A stretch of DNA of 64,000 bases from Leptolinea sp. HRD-7 (lineage in GTDB: Bacteria > Chloroflexota > Anaerolineae > Anaerolineales > Anaerolineaceae): contig AP024710.1 of assembly GCA_024363285.1 (NCBI GenBank), forward strand, positions 186,001-250,000, read 5' to 3'. A program made the position numbers and the translations under genes. A model generated the notes under the pieces. That model searched no databases. It was given only the letters and a program-made list of their open reading frames with translations, and was not told the origin of the DNA. Below are positions 25,928 to 34,943 of this stretch, in pieces. Every line of letters begins with the position of its first letter. Within the stretch, counting starts at the first letter, position 1.

Positions 25928-26207
25928 CGTCCTGTTCCTCCTGCGCTGCCGCCGGCGACTTGATTTTTCGAATAGCGGCTCGAGATACAAACACCATTGC
26001 TATCAATGAAACCGGTATACTGGCAATCATTAATCCAAATGTAAACCAATGGTTGGTGCCGAACCGGTTATCCAGATAAAGTCCAATAAATAATGCCACG
26101 AAAATGATGACCAACGTCAGGCAGCCGACCTGCGCGACCATGGCAACAATAGCAAGGTTAAACACATCCTGTTTCTGGCTGGTTTCTCCACGGTCTGATC
26201 TGGTCAT
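25911..26207 (-). CDS. atpZ: AtpZ/AtpI-type ATP synthase accessory membrane protein
   Basis: A 98-aa protein with two membrane helices (about 20-46 and 57-78) joined by a loop DNRFGTNHWF. The first gene of an atp cluster with this topology is usually AtpI/AtpZ, thought to help c-ring assembly or magnesium uptake. The ATG at 26207 has no Shine-Dalgarno and lies about 8 nt after a consensus -10, so the message is likely leaderless. It overlaps atpB by 17 bases. Confidence 0.82.
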   Translation of the reverse strand: MTRSDRGETSQKQDVFNLAIVAMVAQVGCLTLVIIFVALFIGLYLDNRFGTNHWFTFGLMIASIPVSLIAMVFVSRAAIRKIKSPAAAQEEQDVGSQE

Positions 26208-26215
26208 GTCGATCG

Positions 26216-26244
26216 ATTATATCTCACGCAGAAATGAGCGTCAA
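26216..26244 (-). promoter_or_regulatory. Consensus promoter of the atp cluster (leaderless)
   Basis: On the minus strand TTGACG (rc of 26239-26244), a 17-nt spacer and TATAAT (rc of 26216-26221) match the consensus almost perfectly. The -35 box contains the TGA stop codon of nuoN. The expected start of transcription is about 2 nt before the atpZ ATG. Confidence 0.75.
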
Positions 26245-27686
26245 TAAATAAGAAGTGAAGATGCTGCCGCGGTAGCCTGAGTAAACCAGGGTTCAATGAC
26301 TACACCTAGCAAAAGAATACCCGCCAGGCAAAGAAGAAAGGCCATTTTCCAGGGGGCTGTTTTTCCACGGATTGGTTCGTGTTCTCTCGGTTTTTCCAGA
26401 AACGCTACCTTTAGTACTTTCAGATAATAAAACAGACTTAATACGGAATTTAACACAGCTATGATCACCAGCCATGACATTCCGGATTTCATCGCCGCGG
26501 AAAAGACCAGTAACTTGCCGATAAATCCGGCTAACGGGGGAATCCCGCCCAGAGACAGAAGGCTGATCAACAGGGCAAATGCCAGCATGGGTGCCCTCTC
26601 CGTCAAACCGGCCAATCCAGAAATATCATCTATTCCCGTATCATGGCTGACGATGCCGGCAATGGCAAAGGCCACCAGGTTTGTCACCAGATACCCCATC
26701 AGGTAATACATTACGCCGGTCGTCCCCAGTTCCGATGACGCGGCGATACCTGTCATTACATAACCGGCTTGCGCGATGGAAGAATACGCCAGGAAGCGTT
26801 TGAAATTCTTCTGGTTCAACGCCAGCAGGTTGCCAACGATCATACTGGCTACTGCCAACCCGGCAAGAATATACGGGATATACATAGACAGCAGGGGGAA
26901 CAGACTGAACGAAAACCGCAGCAATACCGCGAAACCACCTGCCTTCGAAACGGTGGACAGGTATCCGGCTACTACTGTTGGCGCGCCTTCATATACATCC
27001 GGTGCCCAGAAATGGAAGGGAACAACGCTTATCTTATACCCCAAACCAAACAGGATCAGTAAAATGGACATGGTCAGCGCAATAGGCGGGATATGACCGG
27101 CCTGGATAGCACCACCAATGATATAAAGCTGGGTTGTGCCGCTAAAGCCATACAGGAAGGTAAAACCGAACAACATCACGGTGGATGAAACCGCTCCATA
27201 AAGCATATACTTCAAGCCGGCTTCCACAGATTTGCCGTCACGGTACTTAAAACCGGCAAGCACATACAACGGAATGGATGCCAGTTCCAGTGACAGGAAA
27301 ACCATCACCAGGTCGGCAGAAGCGGCCAACAGCGTCAACCCCAGGGTAGATAAAATAAGAAGAAAATAGAATTCCCCGCGATTATTTTCATCATCTTCCA
27401 TAGCCAGCAGGGATGTCAACGCGGCGCCGATGAGAAATAATAGACGGAATAGCCGGGCGGAAAGATCCAGACGCAGCATTCCGCCCCATACGAGCGGATC
27501 AGACGCGGGGGCACCTGAATAGCCTACGCAGAAGAAAGCCGTTAATATCAGTCCGATCGCCGTAACCCACCCCGGTACAGACGGGCGAAGTCTTTTCGCG
27601 AACAGGTCCAGTCCCAACACCAGCAGCGCCAGAACGGTCAGCATGATCTCAGGCAGCAATGTTAGAACCAGCGTCAACTCAGCCAT
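26241..27686 (-). CDS. nuoN: NADH-quinone oxidoreductase subunit N
   Basis: A 481-aa antiporter-like membrane subunit of complex I with about 14 helices. Key charged residues are kept: a Glu in VFLSLELASIPLYVLAGF (helix 5) and a Lys in GLGYKISVVPFHFWAPD (helix 7). It is the last nuo gene in this cluster. Its start overlaps the stop of the second nuoM by one base. Confidence 0.95.
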   Translation of the reverse strand: MAELTLVLTLLPEIMLTVLALLVLGLDLFAKRLRPSVPGWVTAIGLILTAFFCVGYSGAPASDPLVWGGMLRLDLSARLFRLLFLIGAALTSLLAMEDDENNRGEFYFLLILSTLGLTLLAASADLVMVFLSLELASIPLYVLAGFKYRDGKSVEAGLKYMLYGAVSSTVMLFGFTFLYGFSGTTQLYIIGGAIQAGHIPPIALTMSILLILFGLGYKISVVPFHFWAPDVYEGAPTVVAGYLSTVSKAGGFAVLLRFSFSLFPLLSMYIPYILAGLAVASMIVGNLLALNQKNFKRFLAYSSIAQAGYVMTGIAASSELGTTGVMYYLMGYLVTNLVAFAIAGIVSHDTGIDDISGLAGLTERAPMLAFALLISLLSLGGIPPLAGFIGKLLVFSAAMKSGMSWLVIIAVLNSVLSLFYYLKVLKVAFLEKPREHEPIRGKTAPWKMAFLLCLAGILLLGVVIEPWFTQATAAASSLLIY

Positions 27687-29158
27687 CAGCGGCCTCCCAG
27701 TAAGAGCAGGATGCGGTCAACGCCGCTGTTCACCATAGGGACGATCAACGAGGGGAAAAGACCAATGGCGATCATGATCAGGCTCAGGAAGACAATCACG
27801 CTTTTATCGAGTAGACTGACATCACCTACCGTTTCACTCAACCCATCGGGCATTTCCCCAAAAAACACTCTGCGGAGAACCAGCAGGATGTAGCCCGCGG
27901 TCACGATAATACCCAGAACCGCGATTATGGCTACAGCCGGCGCTACTCTCCACGCGCCCATAAAAATGGGAAATTCCGCCACAAAACCGGAAAAACCGGG
28001 CATGCCCATGGATACCAGACCGCTGACAATAAACCCAAGAGCCGCAAGCGGCATTATTTTAAATAGCCCGCCCAGTTGGCTGATATCGCGGGTATGCGTC
28101 CGGTCGTACACCATTCCAACTACCGCGAAGAATAGAGCCGTCATCACTCCATGGGAAAACATCTGTACTCCGGCGCCCATCAAACCTTCGCGGTTAAGTG
28201 AGGCGAAACCGATCAGCACCAATCCCATGTGAGAGACGGAAGAAAAACCGATAACGTATTTGAAATCTGTCTGGATCATGGCGATCAACGCGCCGTATAC
28301 CACGTTGATCGTTCCCAAAATCAAAATGATAACAGCCCAGTCTTTGGCACCCTGCGGGAACAGCATGATCGCCACACGCAGCGCGGCAAACACACCAACC
28401 TTCATTTCGACTCCCGCCAGCAGCATGGAAACGGCTGTCGGGGCGGCCACATGACCATCCGGCGCCCAGCTATGGAAGGGGAACATGCCTCCCAGTATGG
28501 CAAACCCGACAAACACAAAGGGGAACCACAGGTGTTGAAATTCGGCAGAGAAACCCGCTCGTTCAAGTGCAAGCATATCAAATGTGTTAGCCCCTGAAGC
28601 AAAGACCATGGCCAGCACACCTACCAGTGCCACCATTGAACCGAGGAACAGGTACAGGGTGAGTTTCATCGCGCCATATTCGCGGGTCTTCGGGCTTCCC
28701 CAGATCAGGATCATCAAATATTTGGGGAATACAGCCAGTTCAAAGAAAAAGAACAACATGAAAAGATCCAGCGAGCAGAAGACACCGAACACGCTGGCTG
28801 CCAGGAACATCAGGTAACTGAAGAATTCGCGTGGACGCTCATCAATATGCCAGGATATTGCCGCGCCGCTGGTGACAACTATCGCCGAAAGAAGAACCAT
28901 CGGCAGGCTGATGCCATCCACACCCACATAATAGGAAATACCAAGCGCGGGAAGCCAATCAAAGCGTTGCACAAACTGGTAGCCGTTAGCAGAAATATCA
29001 TAACGGAAGTATGCCCACCCGGAAAGCAGCAACGTGATCAAACCGCTGATCAGAGCCAGTACGCGCGGTGCTTTCTTTTCACCTTCCGGCAGCAGCAGGA
29101 TGACGATGCCGGTGAGCAACGGAAGCGCGATAATTAATGTCAGCACAGATAGTTGCAT
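27686..29158 (-). CDS. nuoM: NADH-quinone oxidoreductase subunit M, second copy (NuoM2), altered helix 7
   Basis: A 490-aa second NuoM, clearly homologous to but well diverged from the adjoining 500-aa copy. It keeps the helix 5 Glu140 (FFFFELAVFPKYLM), a helix 8 Lys253 (GVEMKVGVF) and the helix 12 Glu (SGFVAEFPIFMGAW). The helix 7 lysine needed for proton transfer in NuoM is replaced: where the first copy reads AFAIK230VPVWPFHTW, this one reads GFAIL222GGMFPFHSW. It may be a pumping unit with a changed mechanism or a partly structural spacer. Its gene lies 9 nt after the first nuoM and 1 base over nuoN. Confidence 0.93.
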   Translation of the reverse strand: MQLSVLTLIIALPLLTGIVILLLPEGEKKAPRVLALISGLITLLLSGWAYFRYDISANGYQFVQRFDWLPALGISYYVGVDGISLPMVLLSAIVVTSGAAISWHIDERPREFFSYLMFLAASVFGVFCSLDLFMLFFFFELAVFPKYLMILIWGSPKTREYGAMKLTLYLFLGSMVALVGVLAMVFASGANTFDMLALERAGFSAEFQHLWFPFVFVGFAILGGMFPFHSWAPDGHVAAPTAVSMLLAGVEMKVGVFAALRVAIMLFPQGAKDWAVIILILGTINVVYGALIAMIQTDFKYVIGFSSVSHMGLVLIGFASLNREGLMGAGVQMFSHGVMTALFFAVVGMVYDRTHTRDISQLGGLFKIMPLAALGFIVSGLVSMGMPGFSGFVAEFPIFMGAWRVAPAVAIIAVLGIIVTAGYILLVLRRVFFGEMPDGLSETVGDVSLLDKSVIVFLSLIMIAIGLFPSLIVPMVNSGVDRILLLLGGR

Positions 29159-29167
29159 CGTCCCTCT

Positions 29168-30670
29168 TTAAAAAATGACCGCGGCCATTTTGTTGATCAT
29201 ATCCAGCAGCCAGGCCGGCCACAGGCCGTTTACCAGCATCAGTACCATAAGCGGCACCATCACGGCAACTTCCGCCGGGCGAATGTCTGTCAATTTACCG
29301 AACCAATCTTCGTTCAACGGTCCGTGAAGCACCATGCGTAATGCCTTCAGGATGTAAGCCCCTGTGAAGAACAAGCCGATCATGCTCATAGCGGTCGCCA
29401 GCGGGAAGACCGCCCAGGCGCCCCGCACCACCAGAAACTCGGAGATGAAACCACCCAATCCGGGCAGTCCCAGTGAGCCCATGGCGGTGAATAGCAAAAT
29501 TCCGCCGTATACCGGCAGGATGGCAAATAATCCGCCGAATTTGGTCAGATCGCGGGTATGCGCGCGTTCATACAAAACACCGACCATATAGAACATACCG
29601 GCGGCTGACAGTCCGTGGTTGAACATCTGCATCACGGCGCCATTGATGGCAATCACCGAACTGGTGGTACCGGAAGCCCAGGCGGCCGCGGCCACCCCCA
29701 GTATCACAAAACCCATATGGTTGACGGATGAATAAGCCACCAGACGTTTGAAGTCATTTTGGCCAAACGCGCCCAGCGCGCCGAAAATGATGGAGGCGGC
29801 GGCCAGCATTGCCAGCCAACCGGCGAATTGTTTCGACTCGGCCGGGAAAAGCGGCAGCACCAGCCGCAGGAACCCGTAACCACCCAGCTTTAATAGCACA
29901 CCGGCCAGGATCATGGAACCCGGCGTAGGGGCTTCGGTGTGCGCGTCAGGCAGCCAGGTATGGAAAGGCCAGACCGGAACTTTGATGGCAAACGCGATGA
30001 CGAACGCCCAGAAAGCAATGGCTTTAATCGCAGCCGGTTCCAGACCAAACAGTGGAAGCGGCGCTGTATCCGGCCACAGGGCGGTCAGCTTGACGATGTC
30101 GAATGTGCCCGAAGCCACACCCATCATTTGAATTGCCAGCAGCAATCCCAGAGAGCCGGCCATGGTGTACAGTATGAATTTCAGTGAAGCGTAATTTCGG
30201 TTCGCGCCACCCCACTGGTTGATAATGAAGTACATGGGTACCAGCCCGATCTCCCAGAAAACAAAGAAGAGCAAAAGATCGAGCGAGAGGAAAACACCCA
30301 GCATGCCTGTTTCCAGGAAAAGGAACAACATAAAGAATGCTTTGGGGTGGTCTTTGATCGAACCGGCCGCCAGGATGGCCAGCGGAGTTAAAAGGGTGGT
30401 CAGGAGTACCATGGGCAGCGAGAGGCCGTCCACTCCCAGGTGATAGCTGGACCCAATCGCCGGGTACCAGGGTTCGTTGACCACAAACTGGTAGCCCTGT
30501 AAACCCGGGTCAAACCGCAGCCACAGGGTGATTGTTAACACGAAGGGAATAAGCGAAGCCGCGAAAGCCGTGAACCTCAACAAATTTCGCCGGTCTGAGG
30601 GGATAAACGCCAGCAGCAGTGATGCCGCTGAAGGAACAAACAGGATGAGGGTAAGAAGATAATCTAACAT
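29168..30670 (-). CDS. nuoM: NADH-quinone oxidoreductase subunit M, first copy (NuoM1)
   Basis: A 500-aa antiporter-like subunit with about 14 helices. All usual functional residues are present: Glu140 (FFVFWEIGLVPMYF), Lys230 (AFAIKVPVWPFHTWLPDAH) and Lys261 (GVLLKLGGYG), with YSSVNHMGFVILG in helix 10. It fits a standard proton-pumping NuoM and lies 7 nt after nuoL. Confidence 0.95.
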   Translation of the reverse strand: MLDYLLTLILFVPSAASLLLAFIPSDRRNLLRFTAFAASLIPFVLTITLWLRFDPGLQGYQFVVNEPWYPAIGSSYHLGVDGLSLPMVLLTTLLTPLAILAAGSIKDHPKAFFMLFLFLETGMLGVFLSLDLLLFFVFWEIGLVPMYFIINQWGGANRNYASLKFILYTMAGSLGLLLAIQMMGVASGTFDIVKLTALWPDTAPLPLFGLEPAAIKAIAFWAFVIAFAIKVPVWPFHTWLPDAHTEAPTPGSMILAGVLLKLGGYGFLRLVLPLFPAESKQFAGWLAMLAAASIIFGALGAFGQNDFKRLVAYSSVNHMGFVILGVAAAAWASGTTSSVIAINGAVMQMFNHGLSAAGMFYMVGVLYERAHTRDLTKFGGLFAILPVYGGILLFTAMGSLGLPGLGGFISEFLVVRGAWAVFPLATAMSMIGLFFTGAYILKALRMVLHGPLNEDWFGKLTDIRPAEVAVMVPLMVLMLVNGLWPAWLLDMINKMAAVIF

Positions 30671-30677
30671 TACGATC

Positions 30678-32858
30678 TCATCCCCTTCCCATAAGATAGA
30701 ACAAAATAATTCCCGAGAGAGCCATTACCCAAACTGTATAGATCAGATATTGTTGTACCCGTCCGGATTGTATTCTGCGGGTAGACTGCCCCAGATCGAT
30801 CAGTTTGATTCCCGCATTGTCCACACCGGCATTGATGACCGGTTTGTCAAATCCGTTCCGCAGCAGCGCGCCAATGGCAGGAACCAGCGCCCCAATCCCG
30901 TGAAGCGCGCCATCGATGACCCTGTTGTCCATCCAGATCGAGGTGAACACATCCGCCACCCAACGCGCCGGCCGGATGAACAGGAAGGAATACAGTTCGT
31001 CAATGTAATACTTATTCTTTAACAATGTATGTACAGGCCCCAGAGCGTTTTCCACCGGGTCAACCTGGCCTTCTTTGTAATTCCGGTAAGCCAACCAGCC
31101 AAAGTACAACCCGCCCAATGAGACTGCTATGGAGACAAACAGAGGAACCAGAGAATGGGATTCAACCGTATGCCCCTCGATGGGACTCATGGATTCGACA
31201 AACGTCAGAAACCATCCTGATTCGTGACCGCCAACCAACGGGAAACCGGCCGGAATGCCCGTCCAACCGACGGCCACGGCAAAGACAGCCAGCACTATCA
31301 GAGGCCAGGTCATCACCCGGCTGCTCTCAAGGGCGTGGCGTGCCGCGTCACTGCGCGGTTTGCCCAGGAAGGTCAGCGTGATCTGCCTGGCAGTGTAAAA
31401 CGCGGTGAACAGGGCGGCCAACGCCAGCAGGATGAACACCGTCCAGTATTGTCCGGTGAACGCGCCGGTCAAAATTTCGTCTTTTGACCAGAACCCGGCT
31501 GTGATCAACGGGAAACCGGCCAGAGACAGCCCTCCTGCCAGGAATGACAAGAAGGTAAGCGGCATGGATTTCCTCAAACCGCCCATGTGCAGCATATTCT
31601 GCACATCAATATGGTCATTTTCAGCCAGCGCGCCGTGTTCCATGCCATGGATCACCGATCCGGATCCGAGGAAGAGCAGCGCTTTAAAGAACGCGTGGGT
31701 AAAAAGATGAAAAACCGCACCCACATACGAACCTACCCCAAGGGCGGCGACCATAAAACCAAGTTGTGAGATGGTGGAATACGCCAGAACGCGTTTGATG
31801 TCATTTTGAGCCACGGCAATGGTGGCGGCAAACAGGGCGGTAAATGTTCCGATGAATGCCAGCACAACCATAGGAGCTGTCAACGGCGTACCGGGAACCC
31901 AACCCGCGCTGACCAGCGGAAACGCGCGGATGGCCAGGTAAACACCGGCCGAGACCATTGTCGCCGCGTGGATCATGGCGGAAACCGGTGTAGGCCCTTC
32001 CATGGCATCCGGCAGCCAGATGTGGAGCGGAAATTGCGATGATTTACCCACGGTACCGATAAACAACAGCAGACCGGTCAACCCGGCCAGTGAAAGGCCG
32101 AAAATTCCGGTGGGAACGGCGTTCAGCCGCGCAATGACTTCAGGATTAAACACCACCGAATAACTGAGCGATCCGGTTGACGCGTACAGCGCCACCAGCC
32201 CCAGCAGCATAAAAACATCGCCCACCCGGGTGGTGAGAAAAGCCTTCACAGCCGCGTCGCGGGCAGAGGGCTTCGCGTACCAGAAGCCGATCAGCAAGTA
32301 CGAACACAACCCCATGATCTCCCAGCCGATGTAAAGTGTAAGCAGATTATCGCTGATCACCAGCAGATACATGGCAAACGCGAATAAAGTGAAAAAGGCA
32401 AAGAAGCGGGAATACATCGGTTCCACAGAAGGTACACGAAATACCCGCCCGTCGGCTGAAATCTTTTCGGCACCATGCGGAGGGAGACCCGGTTTGTCAT
32501 GAGCTCCAACGGGCGAACCGAAATTATGGTATCCGACGCTGTAAATGAAAATACACAGTATCGTCCAGGCTACAAAGAACAGTGTGACAACACTCACAGG
32601 GTCTATGCGCACCCCGATAGTCAACCAGCCTGATTGTACGGGTAACCAATTAATGGTGGCAACCAACGCGTTCGTTGACAGGTTTATGACCCCGGTTGCT
32701 TTCCAACAAACCCACATACTTATGGCCCATGAAAGCCCCACGGCTCCGAGCGCCAGTGAGTGACTCAACGCGCGCGACCGGTTGCCACCCAGCATGATCA
32801 GAGCAAAGGCAATCAACGGAGGTAAAGGGATCAACCAGATCAGGGTTTCTACAGGCAT
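30678..32858 (-). CDS. nuoL: NADH-quinone oxidoreductase subunit L with extended lateral helix
   Basis: A 726-aa NuoL, against about 610-640 in many bacteria. The core is normal: GWEIMGLCSYLLIGFWY, GTVGKSSQFPLHIWLPDAM with the helix 7 Lys, and MVSAGVYLAIRAF. Two stretches are extra. One is a loop of about 30 residues at 112-146 (between IYSVGYHNFG and YSRFFAF). The other is near the C-terminus: the segment between YIDELYSF and SGRVQQYL is about 76 residues, roughly 30 longer than in ordinary NuoL. It falls in the lateral helix that runs along the other pumps. That lengthening goes with the second nuoM next to it. Confidence 0.94.
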   Translation of the reverse strand: MPVETLIWLIPLPPLIAFALIMLGGNRSRALSHSLALGAVGLSWAISMWVCWKATGVINLSTNALVATINWLPVQSGWLTIGVRIDPVSVVTLFFVAWTILCIFIYSVGYHNFGSPVGAHDKPGLPPHGAEKISADGRVFRVPSVEPMYSRFFAFFTLFAFAMYLLVISDNLLTLYIGWEIMGLCSYLLIGFWYAKPSARDAAVKAFLTTRVGDVFMLLGLVALYASTGSLSYSVVFNPEVIARLNAVPTGIFGLSLAGLTGLLLFIGTVGKSSQFPLHIWLPDAMEGPTPVSAMIHAATMVSAGVYLAIRAFPLVSAGWVPGTPLTAPMVVLAFIGTFTALFAATIAVAQNDIKRVLAYSTISQLGFMVAALGVGSYVGAVFHLFTHAFFKALLFLGSGSVIHGMEHGALAENDHIDVQNMLHMGGLRKSMPLTFLSFLAGGLSLAGFPLITAGFWSKDEILTGAFTGQYWTVFILLALAALFTAFYTARQITLTFLGKPRSDAARHALESSRVMTWPLIVLAVFAVAVGWTGIPAGFPLVGGHESGWFLTFVESMSPIEGHTVESHSLVPLFVSIAVSLGGLYFGWLAYRNYKEGQVDPVENALGPVHTLLKNKYYIDELYSFLFIRPARWVADVFTSIWMDNRVIDGALHGIGALVPAIGALLRNGFDKPVINAGVDNAGIKLIDLGQSTRRIQSGRVQQYLIYTVWVMALSGIILFYLMGRG

Positions 32859-32871
32859 CGTTATGTGTTTC

Positions 32872-33180
32872 TCAGCCTTTCAGGGAATCAAAATCACCCG
32901 CCGCTACCGTACGCTTGTTGCGATAGGCAGAAATGATCAAAGCCAGGCCTATTGCCGTTTCCGCGGCAGCCACCCCAAATACGATCGCGATGAATACCAG
33001 TCCGTCAACGCGGGCGAAATGGAAATAGCGCCAGAAGGTCACGAGGTTGATATTGACCGCGTTCAGCATTAATTCGATGCCCATCAGAATATTGACGGTA
33101 TTCTTACGCGCCATCGTGCCAAAGAGCCCGATAAAGAATAAGGCCAGTGAAAAGATCAGGATCCACGAAAGCGGTATCAT
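32872..33180 (-). CDS. nuoK: NADH-quinone oxidoreductase subunit K
   Basis: A 102-aa membrane subunit with three helices. Two buried glutamates are visible (LMGIELMLNAVN in helix 2 and AAETAIGLALII in helix 3). Both belong to the central proton path near the quinone site. It overlaps nuoJ by one base and precedes nuoL by 13 nt. Confidence 0.96.
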   Translation of the reverse strand: MIPLSWILIFSLALFFIGLFGTMARKNTVNILMGIELMLNAVNINLVTFWRYFHFARVDGLVFIAIVFGVAAAETAIGLALIISAYRNKRTVAAGDFDSLKG

Positions 33181-33704
33181 CAGCGGTCCTCATCCTTGCG
33201 GCGATCCCGCGCGATATAGATTCCCCCGGTAATGGCGGCCACCAGAAGAAGCGAGATCACCTCAAACGGTAGAGCATAGCCCTGCGGGTCCGTCAACGCG
33301 AGACCCATTGTGACAATGGGATCACTGGCTGGATCCATGTTACCCGGCATGGCAAAAAATTCAGGCCAGGCGGAAAGGGTGTAAACCACACCCACCAGCA
33401 GCAGCGCGGACCCCAACCCGGCAAAAATAAACCCCTTATTCATTTGTTCCGGGTCTGGTTGTGCCACATTCCGGGTGAACATCACGGCAAAAATGATCAA
33501 AATGGCGATGGCACCGATATACACCACCACCTGAATGATGGCAAAAAATCCGGCTTCCAGCATGGCAAAGATTACTGCTACTCCCAGCAGTGCCAGGATC
33601 AACATCAAGGCGGAATGCATCATATTCTTCAGGCTTACCACCATGACCGCGGAAAACAGGGTAATAGCGGCGATGATCAAAAAGACTACCTGCGCGGCAT
33701 TCAT
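33180..33704 (-). CDS. nuoJ: NADH-quinone oxidoreductase subunit J
   Basis: A 174-aa membrane subunit with five helices. The family pattern GAIAILIIFAVMFTRNVAQ is seen in the middle, and the C-terminal tail ends in charged DRRKDEDR. It overlaps nuoH by 4 bases (ATGA) and nuoK by one. No nuoI lies between nuoH and nuoJ, where it usually is. Confidence 0.95.
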   Translation of the reverse strand: MNAAQVVFLIIAAITLFSAVMVVSLKNMMHSALMLILALLGVAVIFAMLEAGFFAIIQVVVYIGAIAILIIFAVMFTRNVAQPDPEQMNKGFIFAGLGSALLLVGVVYTLSAWPEFFAMPGNMDPASDPIVTMGLALTDPQGYALPFEVISLLLVAAITGGIYIARDRRKDEDR

Positions 33705-34912
33705 GATTTCACCTCAAAATCAACATCAGGCAGGATAACCGGTGATGTTGGGACGACCAGCGGGCGGCGTTTCTTTTGCGCATACACCCGCAAAAATCGA
33801 AGTGTAACCAGAATGACCGCAAGATTGGCCGCCAGTAAACCAACTATTCTCCATGCCAGCAGCCCTGAAGCCAGTGATTTGTCAACAATGGCGGTAACTG
33901 CCAGCAAAGCTATCGCCATCGGGGTGAGAAGTTTCCAATTGATGTCCATCACCTGGTCAATGCGGAAGCGCGGCAGGCCGGCGCGCATCAACATGATCAC
34001 ATAATACGCCAGCGCGGTTTTGATCAGCGTGTATACCAGTCCCAGCCAGGGGTATTGTTCCGCCCAGGGGCCTGACCAGCCGCCCATAAAAATGACGGCA
34101 AACAGCAACGCAGCGGTGAAAGCATGCAGGAATTCTGCCACGAAGAACATGCCGAATTTCAAGCCCGAATATTCCACATTGAAACCGGCCACCAGTTCCG
34201 ATTCCGCTTCCATCAGGTCAAACGGCGCTCGGGCATTTTCTGCCACCTGTGAAATGAAATAAATCAACGCGGCGGCTGGAGCCATGACAATGAACCAGGG
34301 CGTCTGCGCTTTGACAATATCATTCAACCCCATGGAACCGGTGAGCATGACCGGAATGAGCAAAGTCAATACCATGGGGACTTCATATGAAATGAATTGG
34401 CCAATACCCCGGAATGCGCCTAAAAGGGCAAACTTGTTGTTTGAACCCCACCCGGCCAGGATAACACCCACATCCCCCACCGCTCCTGCAGCCACCAGAT
34501 AGAGCACACCGACATTGAGGTTGACACCAACAATATTGACAGCCAGCGGAATGACTGCCCACATCAACAGAACCCCGGCCATAGAAAGGATAGGTGCCAG
34601 ATTGTATGGCAGCCAGTCAACACCATCCGGGGTAATGTATTCCTTGGTGAATATTTTCAACATGTCCGCGATCGGCTGAAAAATGCCGAACGGACCTACA
34701 CGGTTGGGGCCAAAGCGATCTTGAAACCGACCCAACAGCTTGCGTTCGAGCCAGATAAGAAAGATGGTGAATACCATCGCCCCCGTGGCTAGCACGAACC
34801 CGCCCAGGATATACATCACAATGCGCGCGCCATCCGCCGGCATTCCCCAACCGATTAGCAGACCGGTAAGCGCGGTTTCAATCAGTCCGATCGGATCCGT
34901 CCAGAAAGTCAT
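33701..34912 (-). CDS. nuoH: NADH-quinone oxidoreductase subunit H
   Basis: A 403-aa membrane subunit that forms much of the quinone chamber. Signatures are WLERKLLGRFQDRFGPNRVG and RAPFDLMEAESELVAGFNVE, the latter carrying the acidic residues that link quinone chemistry to pumping. It is somewhat long, with a basic C-terminal tail (YAQKKRRPLVVP). It starts 31 nt after nuoA. Confidence 0.96.
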   Translation of the reverse strand: MTFWTDPIGLIETALTGLLIGWGMPADGARIVMYILGGFVLATGAMVFTIFLIWLERKLLGRFQDRFGPNRVGPFGIFQPIADMLKIFTKEYITPDGVDWLPYNLAPILSMAGVLLMWAVIPLAVNIVGVNLNVGVLYLVAAGAVGDVGVILAGWGSNNKFALLGAFRGIGQFISYEVPMVLTLLIPVMLTGSMGLNDIVKAQTPWFIVMAPAAALIYFISQVAENARAPFDLMEAESELVAGFNVEYSGLKFGMFFVAEFLHAFTAALLFAVIFMGGWSGPWAEQYPWLGLVYTLIKTALAYYVIMLMRAGLPRFRIDQVMDINWKLLTPMAIALLAVTAIVDKSLASGLLAWRIVGLLAANLAVILVTLRFLRVYAQKKRRPLVVPTSPVILPDVDFEVKS

Positions 34913-34943
34913 CCGTTATCTACTCCGTAGAAGGAATCTGCGT

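Noticed and set aside
25928..25990. Longer atpB start at ATG 25990
   Set aside because: It would put 21 Arg-rich residues read from within atpZ on the front; TTG 25927 has GGAGGA 8 nt upstream.
27686..30670. Two nuoM genes as an assembly duplication
   Set aside because: The two proteins differ at most positions and in key residues, so they are old paralogues and not a repeated contig segment.
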